A program made the translations under genes and the position numbers. From NCBI RefSeq assembly GCF_050948175.1, contig NW_027490266.1:372001-436000 (forward strand): a stretch of 64,000 nt of DNA, given 5' to 3'. Positions 51,910 through 64,000 of this stretch are shown here, piece after piece; the stretch's first letter is position 1, and every line of letters starts with the position of its first letter. This DNA is from Xylocopa sonorina (Eukaryota > Arthropoda > Insecta > Hymenoptera > Apidae). The notes beneath the pieces were generated by a model, which did no database searches, was not told the origin of the DNA, and saw nothing but the letters and a program-made list of their open reading frames with translations.

Positions 51910-54870
51910 TGCAGATGTCTACGCATATTAGCAATAGTGTTCTAATGCTTCTCAAAACGCGATATAGCACCTCATTCCTATGTTTCATGATAAGATATAA
52001 TATTCATTGCGAAGTGTCATGTACATCTCGTATTCACTTCAAAAGAATGTAAATGCGACACTTCCATGCGAGGAAATAGCGTATGCAGATGTCTAAGTAT
52101 CGTAGCAATAGAGTTCTAATGCTTCTTAGAACGCGATATCGCATCTGACTTGTATGTTTCATGATAAGATATAATATTCATTGCGAAGTGTCATATATAC
52201 CTCGTATTCACTTCAAAAGAATGTAAATGCGACACTTCCATGCTAGGAAATAGTGTTTGCAGATGTCTACGTATCGTAGCAATAGGGTTCTAATGCTTCT
52301 TAGAACGCAATATCGCATCTCACTTCTATGTTCCATGATAAGATATAATATTCATTGCGACGTGTCATGTATACCTCGATTTCACTTCACAAGTATGTAA
52401 ATGCGACACTTCCTTGCTAGGAAATATTGTTTGCAGATGTCTACGTATCACAGCAATAGAGTTCTAATGCTCCCTAAAATGCGATATCGCACCTCTCTTC
52501 TATGTTTCATGATAAGATATAATATTCAGTGCGAAGTGTCGTGTATACCTCGTATTCACTTCAAAAGAATGTAAATAAGACACTTCCATGCTAGGAAATA
52601 GCGTTTGCAGATGTCTACGTATCGTAGCAATAGTGTTCTGATGCTTCTTAGAACGCGATATCGCATCTCACATCTATGTTTCATGATAAGATATAATATT
52701 CATTGCGAAGTGTCATGTATACCTCGTATTCACTTCAAAAGAATGTAAATATGACACTTCCATGCTAGGAAATAGCATTTGCAGATGTCTACGTATCGTA
52801 GCAATAGAGTTCGTGTGCGTCTTAAAACGAGATGCCGCATTTCATTTCTATGTTTCGTGATAAGATATAATATTCATTGTGGAGTGTTATGTATACCTCG
52901 TATTCACTTCAGTGCAATGCCAGTGGAATGTAAGTGTAATGCTAGGAAATAGAATTTGCAGATGTCTACGCATATTAGCAATAGAGTTCTAATGCTTCTC
53001 AAAACGCGATATAGCACCTCATTCCTATGTCTCATGATAAGATATAATATTCATTGCGAAGTGTCATGTATATCTCGTATTCACTTCAAAGGAATGTAAA
53101 TGCGACACTTCCATGCTAGGAAGTAGCGTTTGCAGATGTCTACGTATCGCAGCAATAGAGTTCTAAAGCTTCCTAAAACGCGATATCGCATCTCTCTTCT
53201 ATGTTTCATGATAAGGTATAATATTCATTGCGAAGTGTCATTTATACCTCGTATTCACTTCAAATGAATGTAAATGCAACACTTCCATGCTAGGAAATAG
53301 CGTTCGCAGATGTCTACGTATCGTAGCAATAGAGTTCTAATGCTTCTTAAAACGCGATATCGCTTCTCACTGCTATGTTTCATGATAAGATATAATATTC
53401 ATTATGGAGTGTTATGTATACCTCGTACTCACTTCAAAAGAATGTAAATGCGACCCTTCCATGCTAGGAAATAGCCTTTGCAGATGTCTACGTATCGTAG
53501 CAATAGTGTTCTAATGCTTCGTAAAACGAGATGTCGTATTTCTCTTCTATGTTTCGTAATAAGATATAATATTCATTGTGTAATGTTATGTATACCTCGT
53601 ATTCACTTCAGTGGAATGTAAGTGCAAAATTTCCTTGCTAGGAAATAGAGTTTGCAGATGTCTACGTATAATAGCAATAGAGTTCTAATGCTTCTCAAAA
53701 CGCGATATAGCACCTCATTCCTATGTTTCATGATAAAATATAATATTCATTGCGAAGTGTCATGTATACCTCGTATTCACTTCAAATGAATGTAAATGCG
53801 ACACTTCCATGCTAGGAAATAGCGTTTGCAGATGTCTACGTATCGTAGCAATAGAGTTCTAATGCTTCTTAAAACGCGATATCGCTTCTCACTGCTATGT
53901 TTCATGATAAGATATAATATTCATTATGGAGTGTTATGTATACCTCGTACTCACTTCAAAAGAATGTAAATGCGACCCTTCCATGCTATGAAATAGCCTT
54001 TGCAGATGTCTACGTATCGTAGCAATAGAGTACTAATGCTTCTTAAAACGAGATGTCGTATTTCACTTCTATGTTCCATGATAAGATATAATATTCATTG
54101 CGAAGTGTCATGTATACCTCGATTTCACTTCACAAGAATGTAAATGCGACACTTCCTTGCTAGGAAATATTGTTTGGAGATGTCTACGTATCACAGCAAT
54201 AGAGTACTAATGATTCTTGAAACGAGATGTCGTATTTCATTTCTATGTTTCGTAATAAGGTATAATATTCATTGTGTAATGTTATGTATACCTCGTATTC
54301 ACTTCAGTGGAATGTAAGTGCGAAATTTCCTTGCTAGGAAATAGAGTTTGCAGATGTCTACGTATAATAGCAATATAGTTCTAATGCGTCTCAAAACGCG
54401 ATATAGCACCTCATTCCTATGTTTCATGAAAAGCTATAATATTCATTGCGAAGTGTCATGTATATCTCGTATTCACTTCTAATGAATGTAAATGCGACCC
54501 TTCCATGCTAGGAAATAGCCTTTGCAGATGTCTACGTATCGTAGCAATAGAGTTCTAATGCTTCTTAGAACGCGATATCGCATTTCACTTCTATGTTTCA
54601 CGATAAGATATAATATTCATTGCGAAGTGTCATGTATACCTCGTATTCACTACAAAAGAATGTAAATGCGACACTTCCATGCTAGGAAGTAGCGTTTGCA
54701 GATGTCTACGTATCGCAGCAATAGGGTTCTAATGCTTCTTAGAACGCGATATCGCATCTCACTTCTATGTTCCATGATAAGATATAATATTCATTGCGAA
54801 GTGTCATGTATACCTCGATTTCACTTCACAAGAATGTAAATGCGACACTTCCTTGCTAGGAAATATTGTT
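51910..54870 (+). repeat. 2961-bp tandem duplication, copy b
   Basis: Second copy, with no difference found at the markers compared. The seam lies in the dyad region at about 51892-51905: copy a ends in GGAAATAGAGTTTGCAG, whereas copy b continues GGAAATATTGTTTGGAG as expected for that monomer. The exchange therefore took place in or beside TTCC-N6-GGAA. Confidence 0.92.
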
Positions 54871-56906
54871 TGGAGATGTCTACGTATCACAGTAATAGAG
54901 TTCTAATGATTCTTGAAACGAGATGTCGTATTTCATTTCTATGTTTCGTAATAAGGTATAATATTCATTGTGTAATGTTATGTATACCTCGTATTCACTT
55001 CAGAGGAATGTAAGTGCGAAATTTCCTTGCTAGGAAATAGAGTTTGCAGATGTCTACGTATCGTAGCAATAGAGTTCTAATGCTTCTCAAAACGCGATAT
55101 AGCACCTCATTCCTATGTTTCATGATAAGATATAATATTCATTGCGAAGTGTCATGTATATCTCGTATTCACTTCAAAAGAATGTAAATGCGACACATCC
55201 ATGCTAGGAAATAGCGTTTGCAGATGTCTACGTGTCGTAGCAATAGAGTTCTAATGCTTCTTAAAACGCGATATCGCATCTCACTGCTATGTTTCATGAT
55301 AAGATATAATATTCATTATGGAGTGTCATGTATACCTCGTACTCACTTCAAAAGAATGTAAATGCGACCCTTCCATGCCAGGAAATAGCCTTTGCAGATG
55401 TCTACGTATCGTAGCAATAGAGTTCTAATGCTTCTTAGAACGCGATATCGCATCTCACTTCTATGTTTCATGATAAGATATAATATTCATTGCGAAGTGT
55501 CATGTATACCTCGTATTCACTTCAAAAGAATGTAAATGCGACACTTCCATGCTAGGAAATAGCGTTTGCAGATGTCTACGTATCGCAGCAATAGAGTTCT
55601 AATGCTTCTTAGAACGCGATATCGCATCTCACTTCTATGTTCCATGATAAGGTATAATATTCATTGCGAAGTGTCATGTATACCTCGTATTCACTTCAAA
55701 TGAATGTAAATGCGACACTTCCATGCTAGGAAATAGCGTTTGCAGATGTCTACGTATCGTAGCAATAGATTTCTAATGCTTCTTAAAACGCGATATCGCA
55801 TCCTACTGCTATGTTTCATGAAAAGATATAATATTCATTATGGAGTGTTATGTATACCTCGTACTTACTTCAAAAGAGTGTAAATGCGACCCTTCCATGC
55901 TAGGAAATAGCGTTTGCAGATGTCTACGTATCGTAGCAATAGAGTTCTAATGCTTCTTAGAACGCGATATCGTTTCTCACTTCTATGTTTCGTGATAAGA
56001 TATAATATTCATTGCGAAGTGTCATGTATACCTCGTATTCACTTCAAAAGAATACAAATATGACACTTCCATGCTAGGAAATAGCATTTGCAGATGTCTA
56101 CGTATCGTAGCAATAGAGTTCGAGTGCGTCTTAAAACAAGATGCCGCATTTCATTTCTATGTTTCGTGATAAAATATAATATTCATTGTGGAGTGTTATG
56201 TATACCTCGTATTCACTTCAGTGGAATGCCAGTGGAATGTAAGTGTAATGCTAGGAAATAGAGTTTGCAGATGTCTACGCATATTAGCAACAGAGTTCTA
56301 ATGCTTCTCAAAACGCGATATAGCACCTCATTCCTATGTCTCATGATAAGATATAATATTCATTGCGAAGTGTCATGTATACCTCGATTTCACTTCACAA
56401 GAATGTAAATGCGACACTTCCTTGCTAGGAAATATTGTTTGGAGATGTCCACGTATCACAGCAATAGAGTACTAATGATTCTTGGAACGAGATGTCGTAT
56501 TTCATTTCTATGTTTCGTAATAAGATATAATATTCATTGTGTAATGTTATGTATACCTCGTATTCACTTCAGAGGAATGTAATAGCGAAATTTCCTTGCT
56601 AGGAAATAGAGTTTGCAGATGTCTACGTATCGTAGCAATAGAGTTCTAATGCTTCTTAAAACGCGATATCGCATCCTACTGCTATGTTTCATGAAAAGAT
56701 ATAATATTCATTATGGAGTGTTATGTATACCTCGTACTCACTTCAAAAGAGTGTAAATGCCACCCTTCCATGCTAGGAAATAGCGTTTGCAGATGTCTAC
56801 GTATCGTAGCAATAGAGTTCTAATGCTTCTTAGAACGCGATATCGTTTCTCACTTCTATCTTTCATGATAAGATATAATATTCATTGCGAAGTGTCATGT
56901 ATACCT
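54871..56906 (+). repeat. Last plus-oriented monomers before inversion
   Basis: Monomers start at 54871, 55045, 55219, 55393, 55567, 55741, 55915, 56089 (177 bp), 56266, 56440, 56614 and 56788. The 56440-56787 pair and the start of the 56788 monomer follow the HOR slot order (TGGAG type, then CATCCTACTGC type, then CGTTTCTC type). The array is cut at 56906 after ATGTATACCT, inside the 56788 monomer. Confidence 0.85.
56891..56906. other. Inversion junction of the satellite array
   Basis: Left of the junction the plus strand reads ATATTCATTGCGA. Then come 16 bp (AGTGTCATGTATACCT), then TCGCAATGAATAT, the exact complement of the left arm. Monomer order is reversed from here on. The arms extend as a mismatched inverted repeat over at least the adjacent 70 bp. 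The arms are similar but not identical, and the right side soon becomes a different subfamily, which argues against a simple fold-back copy. Confidence 0.93.
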
Positions 56907-57001
56907 TCGCAATGAATATTATACCTTATCATGGAACATAGAAATGAGATGCGATATCGCGTTCTAAGAAGCATTAAAAATCTATTGCTGCGATACGTAG
57001 A
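56907..57001 (-). repeat. First partial inverted monomer
   Basis: Complement of the part of a monomer from TGCAGATG to ATTCATTGCGA. It has the left-array form GCAATGAATATTATACC and TTATCATGGAACATAG. Most right-array monomers read GCAAATCATATTATATC and TTACCATGAAAC instead. The first inverted stretch thus resembles the left subfamily (compare the CCATGATAAGGTATAATATT monomer near 55645). Confidence 0.75.
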
Positions 57002-59437
57002 CATCTGCAAACGCTATTTCCTGGCGAGGAAGTATCGCATTCACATTCATTTGAAGTGTAGACGAGGAATACATAACACTTCCCAAATCATGTTATATCT
57101 TACCATGAAACATAGAAATGAGATGCGATATCGCGTTTTAAGAATCATATGAACTCTTTTGCTACGATACGTAGACATCTGCAAACGCTATTTCCTTGCA
57201 AGGAAGTGTCGCATTTACATTCATTTGAAGAGTAGACGAGGAATACATAACACTTCGCAAATCATATTATATCTTACCATGAAACATAGAAATGAGATGC
57301 GATATCGCGTTTCAAGAAGCATTAGAACTCTATTGCTACGATAGATAGACATCTGCAAACGCTATTTCCTTGCAAGGAAGTGTCGCATTCACATTCATTT
57401 GAAGTGTAGACGAGGAATACATGACACTTCGCAAATAATATTATATCTTATCATGAAACATAGATATGTGATGCAATATCTCGTTTTAAGAAGCATTTGA
57501 ACTCTATTGCTTCGATACGTAGACATCTGCAAACGCTATTTCTTTGCAAGGAAGTGTCGCATTTACATTCATTTGAAGTGTAGACGAGGAATACATAACA
57601 CTTCCCAAATCATGTTATATCTTACCATGAAACATACAAATGAGATGCGATATCGCGTTTTAAGAATCATATGAACTCTATTGCTACGATACGTAGACAT
57701 CTGCAAACGCTATTTCCTTCCAAGGAAGTGTCGCATTTACTTTCATTTGAATCGTAGACGAGGAATGCATAACACTTCGCAATGAATATTATATCTTATC
57801 ATGAAACATAGATATGAGATGCAATATCTCGTTTTAAGAAGCATTAGAACTCTATTGCTACGATACCTAGACATTTGCAGACGCTATTTCCTGGCAAGGA
57901 AGTGTCGCATTTACATTCATTTGAAGTGTAGAGGAGGAATACATAACACTTCGCAAATCATATTACATCATACCATGAAACATAGAAATGAGATGCGATA
58001 TCGCGTTTTAAGAAGCATTAGAAAGCTACTGCTACGATACGTAGACATCTGCAAACGCTATTTCCTAGCGAGGAAGTATCGCATTCACATTCATTTGAAG
58101 TGTAGACGAGGAACACATAACACTTCGCAAATCATGTTATATCTTACCATGAAACATAGAAATGAGATGCGTTATCGCGTTTTAAGAATCATATGAACTC
58201 TATTGCTACGATACGTAGACATCTGCAAACGCTATTTCCTAGCGAGGAAGTATCGCATTCACATTCATTTGAAGTGTAGACGAGGAATACATAACACTTC
58301 CTAAATCATGTTACATCTTACAGTGAAACATAGAAATGAGATGCGATATCGCGTTTTAAGAAGCATTAGAAATCTATTGCTACGATACGTAGACATCTGA
58401 AAACGCTATTTCCTAGCGAGGAAGTATCGCATTCACATTCATTTGAAGTGTAGACGAGGAATACATAACACTTCCCAAATCATGTTATATCTTACCATGA
58501 AACATAGAAATGAGATGCGATATCGCGTTTTTAGAATCATATGAACTCTATTGCTACGATACCTAGACATCTGCAGATGCTATTTCCTAGCAAGGAAGTG
58601 TCGCATTTACATTCATTTGAAGTGTAGGCGAGGAATACATGACACTTCGCAAATCATATTATATCTTACCATGAAACATAGAAATGGGATGCGATCTCGC
58701 GTTTTAAGAAGCATTATAAAGCTATTGCTACGATACGTAGACATCTGCAAACGCTATTTCCTAGCGAAGAAGTATCGCATTCAAATTCATTTCAAGTGTA
58801 GACGAGGAATACTTAACACTTCGCAAATCATGTTATATCTTACCATGAAACACAGAAATGAGATGCGATATCGCGTTTTAAGAATCATATGAACTCTATT
58901 GCTACGATACGTAGACATCTGCAAACGCTATTTCCTATCGAGGAAGAGTCGCATTCACATTCATTTCAAGTGTAGACGAGGAATACATGACACTTCGCAA
59001 ATCATATTATATCTTACCATGAAACATAGAAATGAGATGCGATATCGCGTTTTAAGAATCATAAGAACTCTATTGCTACGATACGTAGACATCTGCAAAC
59101 GCTATTTCCTTACAAGGAAGTGTCGCATTTACATTCATTTGAATCGTAGACGAGGAATACATGACACTTCGCAAATCATATTATATCTTACCATGCAACA
59201 TAGAAATGAGATGCGATATCGCGTTTTAAGAAGCATTAGAAAGCTATTGCTACGATACGTAGACATCTGCAAACGCTATTTCCTAGCGAGGAAGTGTCGC
59301 ATTTACATTCATTTGAAGTGTAGACGAGGAATACATGACACTTCGCAAATCATATTATATCTTACCATGAAACATAGAAATGAGATGCGATATCGCGTTT
59401 TAAGAATCATATGAACTCTATTGCTACGATACGTAGA

Positions 59438-62400
59438 CATCTTCAAACGCTATTTCCTAGCGAGGAAGTGTCGCATTTACATTCATTTGAAGTGTAGACG
59501 CGGAATACATGACACTTCGCAAATCATATTATATCTTACCATGAAACATAGAAATGAGATGCGATATCGCGTTTTAAGAATCATAAGAACTCTATTGCTA
59601 CGATACGTAGACATTTGCAAACGCTATTTCCTTGCAAGGAAGTGTCGCATTTACATTCATTTGAATCGTAGACGAGGAATGCATAACACTTCGCAAATCA
59701 TATTACATCTTACCATGAAACATAGAAATGAGATGCGATATCGCGTTTTAAGAAGCATTAGAACTCTATTGCTACGATACCTAGACATCTGCAGACGCTA
59801 TTTCCTAGCAAGGAAGTGTCGCATTTACATTCATTTGAAGTGTAGACGAGGAATACATGACACTTCGCAAATCATATTATATCTTACCATGAAACATAGA
59901 AATGAGATGCTACATCGCGTTTTAAGAATCATATGAACTCTATTGCTACGATACGTAGACATCTGCAAACGCTATTTCCTAGCGAGGAAGTGTCGCATTT
60001 ACATTCATTTGAATCGCAGACGAGGAATGCATAACACTTCGCAATGTATATTATATCTTATCATGAAACATAGATATAAGATGCAATATCTCGTTTTAAG
60101 AAGCATTTGAACTCTATTGCTTCGATACGTAGACATCTGCAATCGCTACTTCCTTGCAAGGTAGTGTCGCATTTACATTCACTTGAAGTGTAGGCGAGGA
60201 ATACATAACACTTCGCAAATAATTTTACATCCTACCATGAAACATAGAAATGAGATGCGATATCGCGTTTTAAGAAGCATTAGAACTCTATTGCTACGAT
60301 ACCTAGACATCTGCAGACGCTATTTCCTAGCAAGGAAGTGTCGCATTTACATTCATTTGAAGTGTAGACGAGGAATACATGACACTTCGCAAATCATATT
60401 ATATCTTACCATGAAACATAGAAATGAGATGCGATATCGCGTTTTAAGAATCATATGAACTCTATTGCTACGATACGTAGACATCTGCAAACGCTATTTC
60501 CTAGCGAGGAAGTGTCGCATTCACATTCATTTGAAGTGTACACGAGGAATACATAACACTTCGCAAATCATATTACATCTTACCATGAAACATAGAAATG
60601 AGATGCGATATCGCGTTCTAAGAAGCATTAGAACTTTATAGCTACGATAGGTAGACATCTGCAAACGCTATTTCCTTGCAAGGAAGTGTCGCATTTACAT
60701 TCATTTTAAGTGTAGACGAGGAATACATGACACTTCGCAAATCATATTATATCTTACTATGAAACATAGAAATGAGATGCGATATCGCGTTTTAAGAAGC
60801 ATTAGAAATCTATTGCTACGATACGTAGACATCTGCAAACGCTATTTCCTAGCGAGGAAGTGTCGCATTCACATTCATTTGAAGTGTAGACGAGGAATAC
60901 ATGACACTTCGCAAATAATATTATATCTTACCATGAGACATAGATATGAGATGCAATATCTAGTTTTAAGAAGCTTTTGAACTCTATTGCTTCGATACGT
61001 AGACATCTGCAATCGCTATTTCCTTTCAAGGAAGTGTCGCATTTACATTCGTTTGAAGTGTAGACGAGGAATACATGATACTTCGCAAATCATATTATAT
61101 CTTACCATGAAACAAAGAAATGAGATGCGATATCGCGTTTTAAGAATCATAAGAACTCTATTGCCACGATACGTAGACATCTGCAAACGCTATTTCCTTG
61201 CAAGGAAGTGTCGCATTTACATTCATTTGAATCGTAGACGAGGAATACATGACACTTCGCAAATCATATTATATCTTACCATGAAACATAGAAATGAGAT
61301 GCGATATCGCGTTTTAAGAATCATATGAACTCTATTGCTACGATACGTAGACATCTTCAAACGCTATTTCCTAGCGAGGAAGTGTCGCATTTACATTCAT
61401 TTGAAGCGTAGACGCGGAATACATGACACTTCGCAAATCATATTATATCTTACCATGAAACATAGAAATGAGATGCGATATCGCGTTTTAAGAATCATAA
61501 GAACTCTATTGCTACGATACGTAGACATCTGCAAACGCTATTTCCTTGCAAGGAAGTGTCGCATTTTCATTCATTTGAATCGTAGACGAGGAATGCATAA
61601 CACTTCGCAATGTATATTATATCTTATCATGAAACATAGATATGAGATTCAATATCTCGTTTTAAGAAGCACTTGAACTCTATTGCTTCGATACGTAGAC
61701 ATCTGCAATCGCTACTTCCTTGCAAGGAGGTGTCGCATTTACATTCACTTGAAGTGTAGGCGAGGAATACATAACACTTCGCAAATAAATTTACATCCTA
61801 CCATGAAACATAGATATGAGATTCAATATCTCGTTTTAAGAAGCATTTGAACTCTATTGCTTCGATACGTAGACATCTGCAAACGCTATTTCCTAGCGAG
61901 GAAGTGTCGCATTCACATTCATTTCAAGTGTAGACGAGGAATACATGAAACTTCGCAAATCATATTATATCTTACCATGAAACATAGAAATGAGATGCGA
62001 TATCGCGTTTTAAGAAGCATTAGAAAGCTATTGCTACGAAACGTAGACATCTGCAAACGCTATTTCCTAGCGAGGAAGTATCGCATTCACATTCATTTGA
62101 AGTGTAGACGAGGAAAACATAACACTTCGCAAATTTTGTTATATCCTACCATGAAACATAGAAATGAGATGCGATATCGCGTTTTAAGAATCATATGAAC
62201 TCTATTGCTACGATACGTAGACATCTGCAAACGCTATTTCCTATCGAGGAAGAGTCGCATTCACATTCATTTCAAGTGTAGATGAGGAATACATGACACT
62301 TCGCAAATCATATTATATCTTACCATGAAACATAGAAATGAGATGCGATATCGCGTTTTAAGAATCATAAGAACTCTATTGCTACGATACGTAGACATCT

Positions 62401-63961
62401 GCAAACGCTATTTCCTTGCAAGGAAGTGTCGCATTTACATTCATTTGAATCGTAGACGAGGAATGCATAACACTTCGCAATGTATATTATATCTTATCAT
62501 GAAACATAGATATGAGATTCAATATCTCGTTTTAAGAAGCATTTGAACTCTATTGCTTCGATACGTAGACATCTGCAATCGCTATTTCCTTTCAAGGAAG
62601 TGTTGCATTTAAATTCATTTGAAGTGTAGACGAGGAATACATGACACTTCGCAAATCATATTATATCTTACCATGAAACAAAGAAATGAGATGCGATATC
62701 GCGTTTTAAGAATCATAAGAACTCTATTGCTACGATACGTAGACATCTGCAAACGCTATTTCCTTGCAAGGAAGTGTCGCATTTACATTCATTTGAATCG
62801 TAGACGAGGAATACATGACACTTCGCAAATCATAATATATCTTACCATGCAACATAGAAATGAGATGCGATATCGCGTTTTAAGAAGCATTAGAAAGCTA
62901 TTGCTACGATACGTAGACATCTGCAAACGCTATTTCCTAGCGAGGAAGTGTCGCATTTACATTCATTTGAAGTGTGGACGAGGAATACATGACACTTCGC
63001 AAATCATATTATATCTTACCATGAAACATAGAAATGAGATGCGATATCGCGTTTTCAGAATCATATGAACTCTATTGCTACGATACGTAGACATCTTCAA
63101 ACGCTATTTCCTAGCGAGGAAGTGTCGCATTTACATTCATTTGAAGTGTAGACGCGGAATACATGACACTTCGCAAATCATATTATATCTTACCATGAAA
63201 CATAGAAATGAGATGCGATATCGCGTTTAAGAATCATAAGAACTCTATTGCTACGATACGTAGACATTTGCAAACGCTATTTCCTTGCAAGGAAGTGTCG
63301 CATTTACATTCATTTGAATCGTAGACGAGGAATGCATAACACTTCGCAAATCATATTACATCTTACCATGAAACATAGAAATGAGATGCGATATCGCGTT
63401 TTAAGAAGCATTAGAACTCTATTGCTACGATACCTAGACATCTGCAGACGCAATTTCCTAGCAAGGAAGTGTCGCATTTACATTCACTTGAAGTGTAGAC
63501 GAGGAATACATGACACTTCGCAAATCATATTATATCTTACCATGAAACATAGAAATGAGATGCGACATCGCGTTTTAAGAATCATATGAACTCTATTGCT
63601 ACGATACGTAGACATCTGCAAACGCTATTTCCTAGCGAGGAAGTGTCGCATTCACATTCATTTGAAGTGTAGACGAGGAATACATGACCCTTCGCAAATC
63701 ATATTATATCTTACCATGAAACATAGAAATGAGATGCGATATCGCGTTTTAAGAATCATAAGAACTCTATTGCTACGATACGTAGACATCTGCAAACGCT
63801 ATTTCCGTGCAAGGAAGTATCGCATTTACATTCATTTGAATCGTAGACGAGGAATGCATAACACTTCGCAATGTATATTGTATCTTATCATGAAACATAG
63901 ATATAAGATGCAATATCTCGTTTTAAGAAGCATTTGAACTCTATTGCTTCGATACGTAGAC
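59438..63961 (-). repeat. Irregular multi-monomer repeats in inverted array
   Basis: A CATCTTCAAACG marker monomer occurs at 59438, 61352 and 63092, spaced 1914 bp (11 monomers) and 1740 bp (10 monomers). After 59438 and 63092 the same order follows: CATTTGCAAACG, then CTGCAGACGC, then a TAGCGAGG monomer. The second set inserts one more monomer before the GCAATCGCTACTTCC type. Another marker, TTTCCTTTCAAGG, is at 61004 and 62570 (nine monomers apart), and TATCGAGGAAGAGTCGC is at 58916 and 62222 (19 apart). There is local multimer structure of about 10 monomers but no fixed HOR. Confidence 0.7.
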
Positions 63962-64000
63962 ATCTGCAATCGCTACTTCCTTGCAAGGAAGTGTCGCATT

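Larger units (their letters stand above)
1..56906 (+). repeat. 174-bp satellite array, plus orientation
   Basis: Tandem array of a 174-bp AT-rich monomer, phased on TGCAGATGTCTACG. Starts fall at 1, 175, 349, 523, 697, 871 and so on, and I followed the phase to the last start at 56788. Exceptions are few: 177-bp monomers, one 188-bp monomer, eight 260-bp hybrids and occasional 1-bp indels (for example 173 bp at 16034-16206 and 40584-40756, and 175 bp at 4006-4180). No unique sequence or transposon interrupts it. Three recurrent monomer flavours alternate: one with GCGATATCGC near positions 50-59, one with GATATAGCACC there, and one with GAGATGTCG plus a GTGTAATG segment. The length fits one nucleosome repeat, as in many centromeric satellites. 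Centromeric identity is inferred from structure only, and I do not recognise the family. Confidence 0.97.
56907..64000 (-). repeat. 174-bp satellite array, inverted, distinct subfamily
   Basis: The same satellite on the opposite strand. The complement of the phase marker, CATCTGCA, recurs at 57002, 57176, 57350 and onward to 63961, every 174 bp except for one 1-bp deletion between 63092 and 63265. That is about 40 monomers. Read on the minus strand, recurrent differences from the left array include AATATGATTTG for AATATTCATTG, GGTAAGATATAA for GATAAGATATAA, and CTCGTCTACAC for CTCGTATTCAC. I count roughly 14-16 such differences per consensus monomer. The GCGATATCGC palindrome and the CTACGTATCGTAG dyad are kept. 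No 177-bp, 188-bp or 260-bp variant occurs here. It runs off the window end. Confidence 0.96.

Noticed and set aside
1..56906. CRISPR array
   Set aside because: Repeats are contiguous 174-bp units with no unique spacers and no cas genes.
56891..56906. Inversion as a sequencing fold-back artefact
   Set aside because: The two arms are not the same sequence in reverse. Mismatches start within the first tens of bases and the right array is another subfamily. Reads are still needed for proof.
58899..59936. Long repeated ORFs in the inverted array as a repeat-protein gene
   Set aside because: The frame stays open only because 174 is a multiple of three. Stops come and go with single substitutions, and no recognisable fold or signal is present.
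1..64000. tRNA, rRNA, telomere repeat or transposon remnants
   Set aside because: No segment departs from the satellite monomer on either strand, and no telomeric short repeat or terminal-repeat structure is visible.

Overview
The window is one uninterrupted block of tandem satellite DNA. I see no gene, tRNA, rRNA, transposon or unique sequence in it. The unit is a 174-bp AT-rich monomer, phased here from the recurring TGCAGATGTCTACG. It runs in one orientation from 1 to about 56906 and in the opposite orientation from 56907 to 64000. A nucleosome-sized monomer in kilobase-scale higher-order repeats (HORs), with no interspersed elements over 64 kb, suggests a centromeric or other heterochromatic region of a eukaryotic chromosome. 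I do not recognise the satellite and cannot name the species or clade.

Layout of the plus-oriented array. A block of 174-bp monomers (1-3657) is followed by three tandem copies of a 1657/1658-bp HOR (3658-8630). That HOR has nine repeat slots: seven of about 174 or 177 bp in a fixed order, plus a 260-bp hybrid formed by an exact 88-bp deletion between two monomers. The opening block re-starts at 8805, 30830, 36490 and 40757, so a variable super-unit (about 8.8, 22.0, 5.7 and 4.3 kb) overlies the HOR. Inside it are recent segmental duplications: 870 bp x2 (19687-21426), an 18-monomer shift (18817 to 21949), 2525 bp x2 (25255-30304) and 2961 bp x2 (48949-54870). The 870-bp and 2961-bp pairs showed no difference where I compared them. 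The stretch 46673-48948 is more diverged and carries a triplicated 11-bp motif.

At 56891-56906 the array flips around a 16-bp spacer. The inverted side (56907-64000, about 40 monomers) keeps the 174-bp period but is a different subfamily, with roughly 14-16 recurrent differences from the left-hand consensus by hand count. It has none of the 177-bp or 260-bp variants.

Nothing supports coding function. Because 174 is 3 x 58, a frame that is open in one monomer stays open in the next, which gives long but meaningless repeated ORFs. The most function-like features are four short dyads per monomer. One of them, TTCC-N6-GGAA, keeps its arms in both subfamilies while its core varies. A role in protein binding or DNA structure is inference only.
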